Source of the DNA: Hymenopellis radicata
Taxonomy: Eukaryota > Basidiomycota > Agaricomycetes > Agaricales > Physalacriaceae
DNA length: 64,000 bases
Direction: 5' to 3'
Assembly (NCBI GenBank): GCA_015501595.1
Contig: JADNRX010000011.1
Coordinates: forward strand, 124,001 to 188,000
Shown here: positions 12,041-23,754 of the stretch, piece after piece
Position numbering within the stretch: position 1 is the stretch's first letter
Layout of the letters: the number at the start of each line of letters is the position of its first letter
The notes under the pieces: generated by a model
The model's database searches: none
What the model was told of the DNA's origin: nothing
The model's input: the letters and a program-made list of their open reading frames with translations, nothing else
Translations under genes and position numbers: made by a program

Positions 12041-14207
12041 CTGGCGTACACTCAAGAGCAAGCACAGGAGCGGCACGCCATGCGAGCTGGCGCAGAGGCT
12101 TTCGACTAGGGTATGACCGGCAGACAATTGTCTGCCGCGTCGCCTCAGCGAAAAACCGAATGCACTAAAGAGGTCAGGATAATATGTGACTAAGTCACAG
12201 AACTTGTAGGTCAACTTGAGCTGACTCGATGCACTGTACACGGTAGTTAAATGGCCTAGGTTACCCCACTGCAGATCAAGGTGCGGTAATGTCCCAAGTT
12301 CCGTCAAGTTGACTTCGAGTTACCTCTGGTTTACTTTGGCAGCACACTCTCCTCCCAATTGCTTCAGTCTGCTCAGAGTGCCATGAGTTGACTGGAGTGT
12401 CCCTGATCCAGTGTGGCCGTAACCTATGACTTGAGCAGTCCTGAGGCCAGAAGCCGTTTCCTGATGCACTATGTTCCTCATGATCGCTCTTCCCACCCCG
12501 CTGTTATCGACAATCCTGACGCCATCAAAGAGTACGACCTTGCCAATCTTCCGATGCGAACTCATGCCGAGATGGTGGCACAAGGAGAAGAGGTACTTGG
12601 TGCACGGACATTGGCTGAGGCGGAGGAGCTCGCACGGAAGTACGGTGTTAAAGGTGTTCCCATTTTGGCTACACTCGACTCGTTGATGTTACCCTCCTCG
12701 TTTCCGTACGACTTCATGCATCTGATTTGGGAGAACCTTATGAAGAATCTCACACTTCTCTGGACTGGGGAGTTCAAGGGTGTCGATGAAGGAGATGGAT
12801 GTTATGAGTTGTCGGCCGCTATATGGGAGGGTATCGGCAAGGCTACAGCGGCGTCTGGTGATACGATTCCATCCTGCTATGGCTGTCGTGTCCCGAATGT
12901 CTCTACAGATCGCAGTTACATGTCTGCGGAGATGTGGTCCTTCTGGACACTCTATATTGGACCTGTGCTTCTTCGGAATCGCTTTCGACACGCCCGCTAC
13001 TATAAGCACTTCGTCGAGCTTGTCTATCTTTTAACGATCTGTCTCCAATTTCAGATCAGCGCCTCCGAAATAGAACAAGTTCGTACTGGATTTATCAAGT
13101 GGGTTACCGACTATGAAAGGTAAGCATTTCAGTGTCTCAACAAGCTTGAATACTCACACAATGTTTAGTCTTTACTATCAACGAGATCCGACACGAGTCA
13201 ACGTTTGTCCGGTGACAGTTCACGCTCTCCTGCATATTGCCGGCAGTATCAAGGCGATGGGTCCTGTCTGGTGCTACTGGGCCTTTCCCATGGAACGTTA
13301 CTGTGGCACGCTCTCACCCGCTATCCGAAGTCGGCGAAACCCATGGCGTTCAATGGACCGCTTCGTTCTGGAGACCGCACAGCTTACACAGATTAAGGTT
13401 GTGTATGACATGCATGTGGGGCTTGCGCTGGGACGTAAAGCGCGAGTGCACGATTCCGTGAGAGGTAGTGTGCATATTCCGGGTTGTATGTTGTTCCTCG
13501 CATTCCCCCTACTGCACCTAATGGCCTTTATCTAGATACATCTTGCATTCTCCTTCCACCACGCTCAAAAGTGCGGCCAGATTCGTCGTTGATTCAAAAA
13601 TCGTTATCAGCGGCGCTGGTTACAAGATTCAACGTCAGTATCCAGGTAATCCATGCTCACATCGGTGAGGTCTTCATTGAGGAGTATGGTTGTCTGCGTC
13701 GGACGGATGCATCTGAGGGTGACACGATGTACGCAAATTCAATGTACAAGCGCGCTGAAGATCACCGTGATCCCACATTCGTACGCGTAAGTTCCGCATT
13801 CAATTTCTATAACTGTCAGCTAATACATCTACAGTATACCATGCAGGTTGACCTGAATGCCCGTCGGCGTGGTGCCGCCATTCGCCTCGTCGATCGAGAG
13901 TTCTACGGACAGTTACAACACATAATGCACTTACACCTGCCAAGTCATGTGCGAACAGCATTCAAAACCGAGCTGAAGGATCTTATCATGGTGGCCGTGC
14001 GTAATGCACCTGTGAAGCAGGCAAGCGGCATGGAGCCACTGGACATTCATGTCGCACAGCGCATGGAAGGGGCTCTTGATGTTGTTGATGCCATTTCTGT
14101 TCAGTGTCTCATTGGGCGGGTAGTAGATGGTCGAGAATGCGCATTTATTGATCGTAGTGGTTCACTAGTACGTTGTATGCCCTCATAGCGATTCCTAAAT
14201 AGAATAT

Positions 14208-15031
14208 ATGTACCGCGCCACTACACTGCTAGGGTTAGGGTTTTCTCGATTGGGAACAGCACGAGTTCGGAAGTTGACGTTAACGTTCTGCCACTATCAC
14301 CTCAACAAGTCGGAGGGACTACGCCGCACAACACTGCCGATGAGCAGAAAACCGGTGACGCAACATTCGAGTCGGTTGCCTGATGCACTGGATGAGCAGC
14401 GGCAGGTGTGTCCGATTCAGCTATCATTCATATACTCTGACAAAAACTTTTAGACTTCGCCAATTTCTACTCCCATATCGCGGAAACGGGCAGCTTCGCT
14501 TCAAGAGTCTCCGACGCCGCAGAGGAACTCCCATACCACTATTGCGCAACCTTGTACACCGGCAGCGCCGCCACGCCGCAAGCGAATGAGGTTTAACCCG
14601 GATACCCCGGAACTCTGTCGCCAGGCGCGTCAAGAACTGTCGGACACAGAGGATGAACATGGTGAAACAACAGAAGAGGAAGATTATCCGAGGGATGTGA
14701 AGTACACGCTTACGAAGGGTGCTCCTCCTCCACAATATAACGGCGGCCACTCCAGTTTGAAGAAGTATCTGCATGAGATGGCCAATACTCTTGATAACCC
14801 GGAGCGGTTCAAGCAAAGTACGTGACCCACTTTTGGCTTGTTGTCCTCCCTGACTTGTTTTCAGAATACGATGCCATGGGCAAGGACATCCTGGATCACA
14901 CCGTTCGCCAATGCGAAAGTCACCGACATGCGGCGTTGCACGCGGCGTGGAGCACTGGCCAATCCAGATACCAGCTACTCAGAGCGAGATCAGGAAGTCT
15001 GTCAGATAATGCTCCAGACAGTGATTCGTAG
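14208..15031 (+). CDS. Small third gene of the CACTA element, or 3' exons of the transposase
   Basis: Three exons join in frame: 14208-14405, 14454-14817 and 14865-15031. The protein has a Ser/Thr/Pro/Arg middle (SPISTPISRKRAASLQESPT), a basic-to-acidic region (PPRRKRMRFNPDTPE, then DTEDEHGETTEEED) and a C-terminus containing YLHEMANTLDNPERF and KDILDHTVRQCESHR. Codon-periodic composition and two good introns support coding. A small protein after the transposase is common in these elements, but I do not recognise a domain. It could also be a spliced continuation of the transposase. Confidence 0.5.
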
Positions 15032-15397
15032 TGCATCTGTGTCGTTAACGTTATTCCATGTCCTGGTCAATACATCCATATGTTTCCCCGTGTCCTCTAC
15101 ACTGCCTCAGAGCTGCTGTTGCCCTTGCTATTCATCGGGAAGCCACTTGACTCCCAGCTTGTAGAAAGGTTTGAAATGAGTCGAATTTTAGCTTAAAATC
15201 AACCAAGAAATTTGGGGAATATCTTTGATTGAAAATGATACACGGGAAGGCTAAATATCAACCAGTTTGGATCAACCAGGAGACACTGGATGAAGTCAAT
15301 CAACCAGTGAAAGATCCAAGGAAAGGATGATGCCACATATTCATCCAGACCGCGGATGACGGAAGGATGATCGGCATCCTTTTCGACGCTCACAGTG
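15032..15397. repeat. Right subterminal region of the CACTA element
   Basis: No gene is seen. ATCAACCA motifs occur near 15197, 15257, 15270 and 15298, and several GGATGATG/TCATCC motifs lie near 15325-15375, just before the terminal CGCTCACAGTG. Confidence 0.6.
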
Positions 15398-15769
15398 GAA
15401 GACGCTCATGCAAGTGAAGTTTAGTTTGAGCGTAGCTACTTACGGGATGGCTGGCTGATTGGAGCCAACAGCGACAATGAGTTCGACTTTTACAAAGATC
15501 GGTTTGTGTGGCGGTAAGTTGAGATCACTGTTATCGTATGCGGTACGATCTAAGTTGGTTGCCGATAGAGAGACGAAAAAGTCGGTGTTGGCGGCTTCAT
15601 ATCAGAGTGAGCCTGGAGACGGTCTTGTATGGCTTTTGTATCTATAGAACACTGGGATCAAACCATTCAGCGATTCAGAGGAGTTCGGTCATATAAAAAG
15701 GTCGCAGAAACCGTCCGATCAATAGACTGCTTGGTTGCTCCGATCGTCTACGAAGACATCTCATTTCAT

Positions 15770-15833
15770 GCGTCATAGGAGTCCTGCTAGAGACTGTCTG
15801 CGAAAACAAAGACAGTTCACCCTCCTATGACGC
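15770..15833. repeat. Perfect inverted repeat (hairpin) upstream of a small gene
   Basis: GCGTCATAGGAG (15770-15781) pairs with CTCCTATGACGC (15822-15833). Inside, ACTGTCT (15793-15799) pairs with AGACAGT (15810-15816). It lies 23 bases before a TATAA at 15856. Confidence 0.7.
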
Positions 15834-15952
15834 GAAAGGCTGTCCAGTCCTCCTCTATAAAGACCAACTTTTTAGATCCGCTGTAACAACAATCGAGTCC
15901 CTAACGCAAAGCCTTACTGCCTATCATCTACACCCACACACATCATCTCACT

Positions 15953-16291
15953 ATGTTCGCATCATCCTTTAACTTCAACATCACACACCTCCACATCCGC
16001 ATCACACACCTCCACATCCGCAGTCCCAAGTCGCGCCCTAACGAAAGCACGCATGCGGCTAGCGAGAGACGGCCAATTCAGAAGAGGAAATCCTCGCTGA
16101 ACTTGCGTGCGCAGTATCACAACATTGACTCTAACAAGAGCACGCGTGTGGTCATCGAGAGACGGCCAATTCAGAAGAGGCAATCCTCGCTGAACTTGCG
16201 TGCCCAATATCACAACATCGAGTCTGCTAGAGATGTGGCACGCACCGAACCTGAGGTGACATTACACGACGCATATGTAGTCGTTTTATGA
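15953..16291 (+). CDS. Small protein built from internal tandem repeats (112 aa), unknown function
   Basis: The single exon starts at ATG 15953. A TATAA box lies about 95 bases upstream (15856) and a C-rich CACACA leader just before the ATG. The protein contains a 7-residue repeat (ITHLHIR twice) and then a 31-residue unit repeated twice. Each large unit includes ERRPIQKR, SSLNLRAQYHNI and an acidic residue plus Ser. The two 93-bp DNA units differ mostly at silent or conservative positions, which suggests selection on the protein. It is basic and has no signal peptide or membrane segment. I do not recognise it. Confidence 0.45.
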   Translation: MFASSFNFNITHLHIRITHLHIRSPKSRPNESTHAASERRPIQKRKSSLNLRAQYHNIDSNKSTRVVIERRPIQKRQSSLNLRAQYHNIESARDVARTEPEVTLHDAYVVVL

Positions 16292-16843
16292 TCTGACATT
16301 GGTTGTGGGTCAGTGCCTTCATTGTCAAAATCCCCACGTTGTACTGATGAATGTTCCGCAGATTCGAAGGTTGTTATCCCTCGGCAGGGTCCTCTGCTTA
16401 GAGAAGCGTACAACGAGGAAGAGAGAAGGAATCCATTTTACTTTCGTTGCGAAGATATACCCACCAGACATGCTTTCAATGTGGAAAACCATGAAGAAAA
16501 TAAAGTTATACAAAATTCGCTTGAAACTTGCTCAAAAGTCAACGTCACTGGGTAGCTTTTATCACGTCAGTACTTTGAGTGACGTTTGTGAGTTGTGCAC
16601 TCTACTTCTAAGTCTACCTCGAAAGACCGGCTGACAGTGGATCGTCGAAGTCACGCCACTGTATTTCATGGAGGTTCTTGTTGGGTTGTCAAAGACCGCT
16701 TTCTAAGTTTCTCTTGCATGCACACATCGCAGAACGAAACCTACGTGAGCTCTGTCCAGCCCAGATAGTCGCATTTCAGGAAGAAACAAGCGTTGTCGAC
16801 CAAAGACAAGATAATCAAAAGCAAAAAGCATCGCACTACAGTA
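16292..16843. other. Intergenic, no supported gene
   Basis: Overlapping frames of 60-110 codons occur in several phases without motifs or matching exons. Confidence 0.4.
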
Positions 16844-18365
16844 CTATCCTTGCTTGATACGCTTGTGCTTCCCCTGCGGCTTAAGCATCTTCACCTCTTC
16901 GATGCCTTGGTACTCCGCGTCATCCGGTCTACTTCGTTTGCTCCGCCGGCCTCCGGATTTCTTCGCTGATGTGATCTCTCTCAACTCGTTCGCTGCCAAT
17001 CTGCCAGCTTCATCAACAGTTCCACGGAAAGCCGCTAGTTCGTCTGTGTCCAGAGGCCATTCCGTCAGCTTCTTCGAGAGAGTTGCCTCCAAGCGCTGAA
17101 GAAGCTCTACGTCGTACTGGGTCGCGATGAGGATGGCCTTCCCGGAACGGCCTGCGCGCGCTGTCCTGCCTACTCTGTGGATGTAATCCTTGGAATGTGT
17201 GGGCATGTCGTAGTTGATCACAAGGTCCACATGAGGGATGTCAAGACCACTATTGACACGTTGTTAGCAATGATTGAGGCGAAACGAAGGGTACATACCG
17301 GCTGGCCACATCAGTAGCGACTAGAATGGTTCTTTCGCGGCTTTGAAATTTCGCGAGAGCACCGCTTCGCTGGCTTTGACTGAGATCGCCGTGGAGAGGA
17401 ACGACAGAGAATCCTAGTAGCCGCAATATAATGGACAAGCTAAGAAATATTGTTAGAAATCTGGAACGAATAAATGAAAGCAGGTATTACCGTTGGGCAT
17501 TATGTATAGTCCGGACGAATATAATCATCGAATTTTGAACCAGAGACTTGACGAGAGAAACCAGAACTACCTCCTTGTAGAGGAGGGGATGGAAAACATA
17601 ATACTGAAGTAAGGATTCCACAGTATGCGTTCTGTCAAATGGTGAGTGGGGAGCGCATGCGAGTGTGTGGCATGGCGTACGCTGAAGATGTCTCCACGCG
17701 AACTGGGTCGGTCAAGCTCGCTCTTTGTAGTTTGGAGACTTTTGAGGTCATTGTCGCGGAGAACAGATACGTCGTACGTTCGGCCGGAATGGCCTTGAGA
17801 AGCTCGTCTATGTGGGTGCCAAAATCCAAGTCTAACAGACGGTCAGCTTCGTCCAGAACCTAAACATGTTAGAACTCTATGCAATGCCATGTATCAGACT
17901 CACAAAATATTTTATAGTCCGAAGGTTAAACCCTTTGGTCGACTTGAGGTGATCTAAGAGTCGTCCTGGAGTAGCCACGATAATGTGAGGCTTCTTCGCC
18001 AACGCTACCGCTTGCGCTATTCTATCAACGTCTCCGCCGACGATAACAGAGCATCGGACACCCATGGCAGCGCCAAGTGCTTCAAACTGAGCGGAAATTT
18101 GATACGCGAGCTCATGAGTTGGTGCCAGGATGCAGGCAAAAAGGCCTTGAGGAGAGATCCAGAGCTTTTCCAGGATGGGAATGGCGAATGCGGCGGTTTT
18201 CCCGGAGCCTGTGGGGGCAAGACCGATAATGTCTTTACCCTCTAAAGCGGGAGGTATACACTGTTTTTGAATGGGTGTTGGTGTCGAGTAACCGAGTTCC
18301 TTGACAGCGTCGAGGATGGGTTTACTGAGACCAAGGCCAGAGAACCCTAGCACGTCTTCTGCCAT
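16844..18365 (-). CDS. RRP3: DEAD-box RNA helicase, Rrp3/DDX47 type (pre-rRNA processing)
   Basis: Five exons (18365-17904, 17859-17681, 17631-17491, 17439-17299, 17249-16844) give 442 residues with all phases consistent. The Q motif is PTPIQKQ, motif I is APTGSGKT, and motif Ib is TPGRLLDHL. Motif II is [13 protein letters not shown], motif III is LFSATM, and motif VI is [13 protein letters not shown]. The stretches [15 protein letters not shown] and [13 protein letters not shown] are typical of the DDX47/Rrp3 branch, nucleolar helicases needed for 18S rRNA maturation. The tail is Lys/Arg-rich. One oddity is motif Ia, which reads PTHELA where the family has PTRELA. The start at 18365 ([14 protein letters not shown]) matches the usual N-terminus; an upstream in-frame ATG would lengthen it. 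Confidence 0.9.
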
Positions 18366-18567
18366 CGATGCTTTGCTGTATTCAAAGGACGCAGTCGCGG
18401 AATTATTCGGTGTTCTCATCAAATGGGTCACGTCAGCGTGCAAGTGTTGGTTATGAACGACCATGCAATCTCACTGGGCTAAATACTGGAATCGGACTGG
18501 CAGTATTCTGCGGCAGGGAATATACGATGGTGAGTAACCACAATCGTGCTGGAGACTCGAGACGTTT
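18366..18567. promoter_or_regulatory. Shared promoter of helicase and CIA30 gene; holds copy B of the duplicated segment (18386-18556)
   Basis: The two divergent start codons are 202 bases apart. Most of this interval is also found at 4408-4598. Because that copy is split by the CACTA element, this one shows what the empty target looked like. Confidence 0.75.
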
Positions 18568-19442
18568 ATGGCAAGTCCAGTGGTGCATATGACGGGATCG
18601 GAGGCGCCGTCGCGTGCGGCGCGAACGATATTCAGCTTCAATGACCTCGACAGCATCCGCGAATTCAAGACCGGATGCGACGCCGACATTGGCGGGACCT
18701 CCACGGTGCACTTTGACCTCGACGAAACCCCCGAGAGACCAGCGACCGGCCGGTTCTGGGGCGAGATGAGCCTGCGTGTCCAGCCGGGCAAGGAGGGCAA
18801 AGTGCGCGGCGGATACGCTGCCATCCAAAACAGGGTATATCTTTACACGTCTTTTCCCATTTCTCAGTGTGTAAATCCGTGTTGTAGCGGCGTCCAACGC
18901 TTTTCGGAGAACAGATGGAGGATATCGAACACCACGACTATCTCGCCCTCCGAGTACGCGCCGGCGGTGAGCCGGCGACGCGCGAGGCGTACTTTGTGAA
19001 TATCCGAACCGACGGCCTGGTGCAGGCTGACATCTGGCAACATCGTATATTCTTCCGTCGTAGTGACGGCGGCTGGGAAGACGTTTATGTTAGTTCTGTA
19101 TTGCATTCCCTCTTTACATTTGTCACTAATGTTGTTACAGATTCCCTTTGCCAATTTTGTGCGGACAAATCACGGACAGATTGCTGAGAGCAAGGACACG
19201 ATCGGAAGTGCAAAGCTTCGGAGCGTCAATATATCACTGCTAGGTGGTCATAGTAATGTCTCTGGAAAGTACGAATTGGGCATCGACTCCATTCGTCTTG
19301 TCAACGAAGAAGACATTGACCGGTCAGGTAAGTGCTTCGTCTTCCTTCCTGAGTTCAAACTGAGTACCCTCTAGTCACCAACGCCGTTAAAGAAAAGGCG
19401 TCCAGCGTCGAATGGGAGGATTTGCGACCAAATCGCCCATGA
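18568..19442 (+). CDS. CIA30-domain protein (complex I intermediate-associated protein 30 family)
   Basis: Four exons (18568-18834, 18888-19088, 19141-19327, 19375-19442) encode 240 residues with intact junctions. The CIA30/NDUFAF1 pattern is plain: IFSFNDLDSIREFKTGCDADIGG with TSTVHF, a RFWGEMSL strand, YFVNIRTD, DIWQHRIFF, IPFANFVRT, and a C-terminal SGKYELGIDSIR. The domain fills the protein. The human relative helps assemble mitochondrial complex I. Fungal homologues of this short form exist, and some may not be mitochondrial. No obvious mitochondrial presequence is seen at the N-terminus (MASPVVHMTGSEAP). It shares its promoter with the helicase. Confidence 0.85.
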
Positions 19443-19689
19443 AACTTGCTACCATAGACTTTGTATTTCTAACCGCCTGAATGAAAAGAAAGGAAGACGT
19501 TGGATGAAGTGAAATATACACAAGGGAAAGGTCGTAATCATGATATTCTAAAGGATATATAGGGGGGACACCACCGCTTTTGAGGGAGACGGGAGCACAT
19601 AATCCAAACAGAGGATGAGATAGTATATCCAAGAAAGAAGCACAAGGGCATACGAAGATGAGATGCGATGAATGGTAGTAAGAATACAG

Positions 19690-20700
<1,011 letters not shown>

Positions 20701-21337
20701 TTCGACGTGAAAAACGAGCTGACTGGGAGAGAATTGACGAAGAGTTGGCCGCGACTTTTAAGGAGTGGTGGTCTTGACGAGCCTGCCTTTAGCCTATTAC
20801 CTACCTGCCTAAAGAGGCCGCACAAACACGACCAAACAGGCTTGATACAAATGTCCTTTGGTCTCAGTTGAAGTTGGCATCAAATGCATGATATTGATTG
20901 ATGCAGATGTAGATTCCTGTGAAAGAATGCATCACCTGTTCATTCTCAGGCTGTCGTATACGCCTGTACTCATCAAACAGCAACTTTCTACAGCTTTCTA
21001 CCTCCAGTTTTGTTGTAGATTTGGGGTGACGCTGTCAGGAATCCCCTATACTCAATTGAATCAATCATCACGTTGCACATACTACTGCAACTGTGGTGGC
21101 GTCACCTGCGCAGCCAAGGGCTGACTAAATTCCGCACTCGCGGAGAACATGAATCTGGCCCCGACGAAATTTCAAGGACGCTGTACATTTGTTTCAGTTC
21201 ATGGAAAGGACGGACCCTACGCCTGATCCATTAGAGCTTGCGAGAACAGGAGCACCAAAAAAATTCTGATTCTCCTCTCTCGATCAACGGCGCATGCTCA
21301 AAGAACAGCACGGGAGCGCTCACGCGCACGACGCGAC
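20701..21337. other. Intergenic, no supported gene
   Basis: This is upstream of Ras and downstream of the release-factor-like gene. A plus-strand frame near 20858-21124 has no recognisable features. Confidence 0.45.
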
Positions 21338-22083
21338 TCAGCCATCGTATTTGGGAGTTTTTCCTGATCGACTTTGTTTGGTGGCACTGCGGTACATTTT
21401 CTCCTTCATGCGCCGCTCTTTCGCGGCCTTTTCGTGGGCTACGACGCGTCGCTTTGTCTCTTCCGAAGTCTCATTCCTAACCGAGTCAGAAGCGGCTGTT
21501 AGGACGAGGTTATGCAGCTGTTCAAGATGGTTATAATATGACGTGGTCGCGAAGAACATAACCTACTTTCTGTAAGCAGTCATCGACATTTTGAGATTGG
21601 GAGCGGTATACAGTCGATGTTATCATGAGTGATTTAGAGGAGGAAACGTAGAATGACTGGCAACAGGTCAGGTTGAGTGACTTCGCAAAGTAATGAAATG
21701 GCTCACCGACTTCTTCAGTGTTGGTTTGGCCCAAAGTGGTATCCAATCCGCGTCAAGCTCACAGCGAAGAGTGGCCTTTGTGTTCACTTTATTCACATTC
21801 TGGTGGCCGCGCATCTGTCAGAAAATCCGTGTATAAGAGTTGCAGGAGCGCACACCTGTCCACCCGGTCCTGAACTTCTTGAAAATGACATATCGACCAA
21901 TACCTTGGGGATCGTCTTGTGTCTGAAGGATGCTATCCAAGAACGCGCCTCCGTATTATTCAGTGGCGTAGCCAAAATCTCTAGTTCGGGTGGTATGGGG
22001 AGGAGCTTCGCGCCCGAGTGTGCATTGCGAATACAGATACGAAGAGCAGTCTGGCTAACACGGATATACCGTGGGGCAAACAT
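21338..22083 (-). CDS. Mitochondrial class-I release-factor-domain protein (ICT1/YaeJ/Pth4-like)
   Basis: Four exons (22083-21856, 21799-21707, 21656-21567, 21517-21338) encode 196 residues, every junction in phase. The N-terminus (MFAPRYIRVSQTALRICIRN) is basic and amphipathic, as in a mitochondrial presequence. The GGQ motif is intact in SRSSGPGGQNVNKVNTKA, spanning an intron right after GGQ. ITSTVYRSQSQNVDDCLQK follows, and the C-terminus is basic (KERRMKEKMYRSATKQSRSG). This is the layout of ICT1/YaeJ, which hydrolyse peptidyl-tRNA on stalled ribosomes through the GGQ glutamine and insert a basic tail into the mRNA channel. The codon-recognition domains of true release factors are absent, which fits a rescue factor. 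Confidence 0.9.
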
Positions 22084-22398
22084 TTCCCAGAAAGGCGGTC
22101 AAAGCATCCAGGCCCTCGTCGCAGCCGACAAAGTCAAGTTCAGCGTGCAGTCTGTCGCTCACTGATGCGCCGTCACGTTAAAGAGGATGAGAGGAGGAAG
22201 AGAAAGCACGGTGGTCGGCCCGGTCTCCGAAAGCGCTAGTGCGCGTACTTACCTCCTTCTGAGCTCATGTATACTGCTACTTTTAACTGCCAATACATTG
22301 ATCTCACGTCTAGATTTAATGAAGGAAGACAAGTCAAGATATGAAATGGAAAATCGCGAACATTCTACTGTCCAGTAATCTCGAGGGGCATACTAAGA

Positions 22399-23754
22399 CT
22401 ATGTAGGATGTCCTTTCCTTTTGAGCATCTCTCTCGCAGTCTCTTCTACATCCGCCGAAGTGTCTGGAAGCCAGAAAGCCTGTAGAATCGGACAATCAGC
22501 CTTAAAGCGACGATTATCAAGGGTTTACTTACCAGCTCCGCACCAGCAGAGCACACCATGGCGAAGCGAGGATTGAACTTGACGCAGCGCGATGGTCCTG
22601 GATGCCCATCCAGCGAGGCTATCGGTCGCAAAGCCGGTGGACGCCCTCGGTTGTCAGTGGGCGGCGGTAGTTTGGTTAGGTCCCATATATGGATCTTTCC
22701 ATCCAGACTACCACTGACAACGTACTTGCTATCTGGTGTCCAGCTGACCTCCTCCCCACTGCACCCTTTCGTCGGTTCAATGTTAGGCTGAGTCGTCGTT
22801 GACCGTCGCTCCAGACCCATATGTCCTTGTAGCTTTGCGAGGAGATATCCCTCGAAAGCGTCCAGGATATAGTGGGCGTCACCAGAACAGCCGACGAGGA
22901 GGTACTTTCCATTTGTTGAAAAGGACATGGAAGTCATAAAGATTGGACGTGGGGGATAGGATACAAGTTTGAGTGTCTCATCTTCAAGTGCGATGGTAAG
23001 GAAGGGTGCTTTATCGTAATTTGCCATATCGTATAGCAATATACGAGAGTACTGGTTGATACCAACTGCGAATACCAAGCCCGAATAGTCGTACGCGATA
23101 ATGGGGGCGGCGGGGAGTGCTAGCAAGCCGCGACAGGATGGACCACGCAAATCCCAGAGACGAACGGTCTTGTCTAGAGAGCCAGACATGAAGCCATCAT
23201 CGACGGGAGACATTTCCAGGGAAATGACCCGAGCCTTGTGGCCTTTGAAATATTGAAGGTATTTGTTGTCGTGGAGGGAATGATATCGGATCGTGTCGTC
23301 CTCCTTTGTCGACGCGTGTATAATCGCGGTATTCTTGTGCGTGAAACGAGGGATATCGACACCGTACTTTTTGGAGAATAGCGTCTTCAAGGGTCTACAC
23401 GAACTGAGAACAAATCTGGCAGTGAATATGGTAGCGCTTACTTGCCGGATTTGCAGTTGTACAGTCGAAACGTCTCATCTTCAGCCGCAGTGATGACCTG
23501 GTCCCCTCGGTCGTCAAAGCTTATGCCAGTTATATGGCGGGGTCCTTGTTGTTGTTGTCGAGGCTGGAAACCGGCGGCGGGTGCTGGGACCGCGTCGACG
23601 GCGCCCTTATATATACGCGCCGGTTTGAGCTTGGCCTATACGGCGTTAGACTTTCGTTGAATCAAGCAAGACTTATTCCAGCTTTCACCATAAGATTATT
23701 TGATAAAGTCAGCGTGGCCTGTGGGGCATTGCTTGTGCTCGCTGTTGGTGCCAT
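22399..23754 (-). CDS. SWD2: Swd2/WDR82 WD40 protein (COMPASS and cleavage/polyadenylation factor subunit)
   Basis: The ATG at 23754 begins a short exon (MAPTASTSNAPQ...) joined by an intron to AKLKPARIYKG, then GISFDDRGDQVITAAEDETF, KNTAIIHASTKEDDTIRYHS, YFKGHKARVISLEMSPVDDG with SLDKTVRLWDLR, and further WD repeats (GEEVSWTPDSKYVVSGSLDG). It ends AFWLPDTSADVEETAREMLK plus a short tail with stop at 22399. The GHKARVISLEMSPVDD stretch is the Swd2/WDR82 signature. The partner complexes deposit H3K4 methylation and terminate transcription. The first blade contains an unusual Ala/Pro/Gln-rich insert (about 20 residues, including PRQQQQGP). It is divergent from RPB5. Confidence 0.9.

Larger units (their letters stand above)
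8104..12466. mobile_element. Nested 4.36-kb DNA transposon inside the Tnp2 gene
   Basis: The left end CATCAGGAAA (8104-8113) is the exact reverse complement of the right end TTTCCTGATG (12457-12466). The flanking bases CA (8102-8103 and 12467-12468) form a 2-bp target duplication; an equivalent reading is CAC with 9-bp ends. Excision restores an uninterrupted transposase frame, ACA CAC TAT GTT. A second inverted block, AGGTTACGG, lies just inside each end. Both subterminal regions are crowded with variants of AAGTTGAC, AGTTGACT and GTCAACTT (8.14-8.32 kb and 12.2-12.4 kb), a layout typical of CACTA-like elements. No transposase is visible inside, so it looks non-autonomous. It holds a leftward Asp/Ser-rich gene and a decayed DOMON/b561 gene. 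Confidence 0.85.
6656..14188 (+). pseudogene. tnp2: Tnp2-family transposase (CACTA), frameshifted and split by a nested transposon
   Basis: Exon 1 (6656-7136) starts with a Cys-containing head (FCAACQKLHGRKL) and an acidic stretch; intron 7137-7185 follows. The next exon carries the Tnp2 hallmarks: FYDCCPKS, then CYTGRYAEMATCPYCQEPRY, TDGF, LPPDVRF, GHNGYSPCRMCKI. A one-base frame change occurs near 7398, between CCPKS and VCYTG, where related proteins are continuous. At 8103 the reading is interrupted by 4.36 kb of foreign DNA. It resumes at 12467 with HYVPHDRSSH, then DLANLPMRTH, LPSSFPYDFMHLIWEN, GPVWCYWAFPMERYCG and DLNARRRGAAIRLVDREFYGQL. Later introns lie near 13121, 13490 and 13790. 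Removing the insert and one copy of its target duplication rejoins the frame exactly. The gene is therefore dead twice over. The C-terminal end at 14188 is tentative, because a GTACGT donor lies just before it. Confidence 0.9.
4599..15397 (+). mobile_element. CACTA-superfamily (Tnp2) DNA transposon, complete ends, carrying a nested insertion
   Basis: The left end reads CACTGTGAGCG (4599-4609) and the right end reads CGCTCACAGTG (15387-15397), an 11-bp perfect terminal inverted repeat of the CACTG type. The bases just outside are GAA on both sides (4596-4598 and 15398-15400), the 3-bp target duplication usual for CACTA elements. Subterminal copies of ATCAACCAG or ATCAACCACGG cluster at both ends: near 4635, 4669 (inverted) and 4740, and near 15197, 15257, 15270 and 15298. 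Inside are a leftward coiled-coil gene, a rightward Tnp2 transposase and a small third gene. Without the nested 4363-bp insertion the element is about 6.4 kb. The transposase is broken, so this copy cannot be autonomous. Confidence 0.9.
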
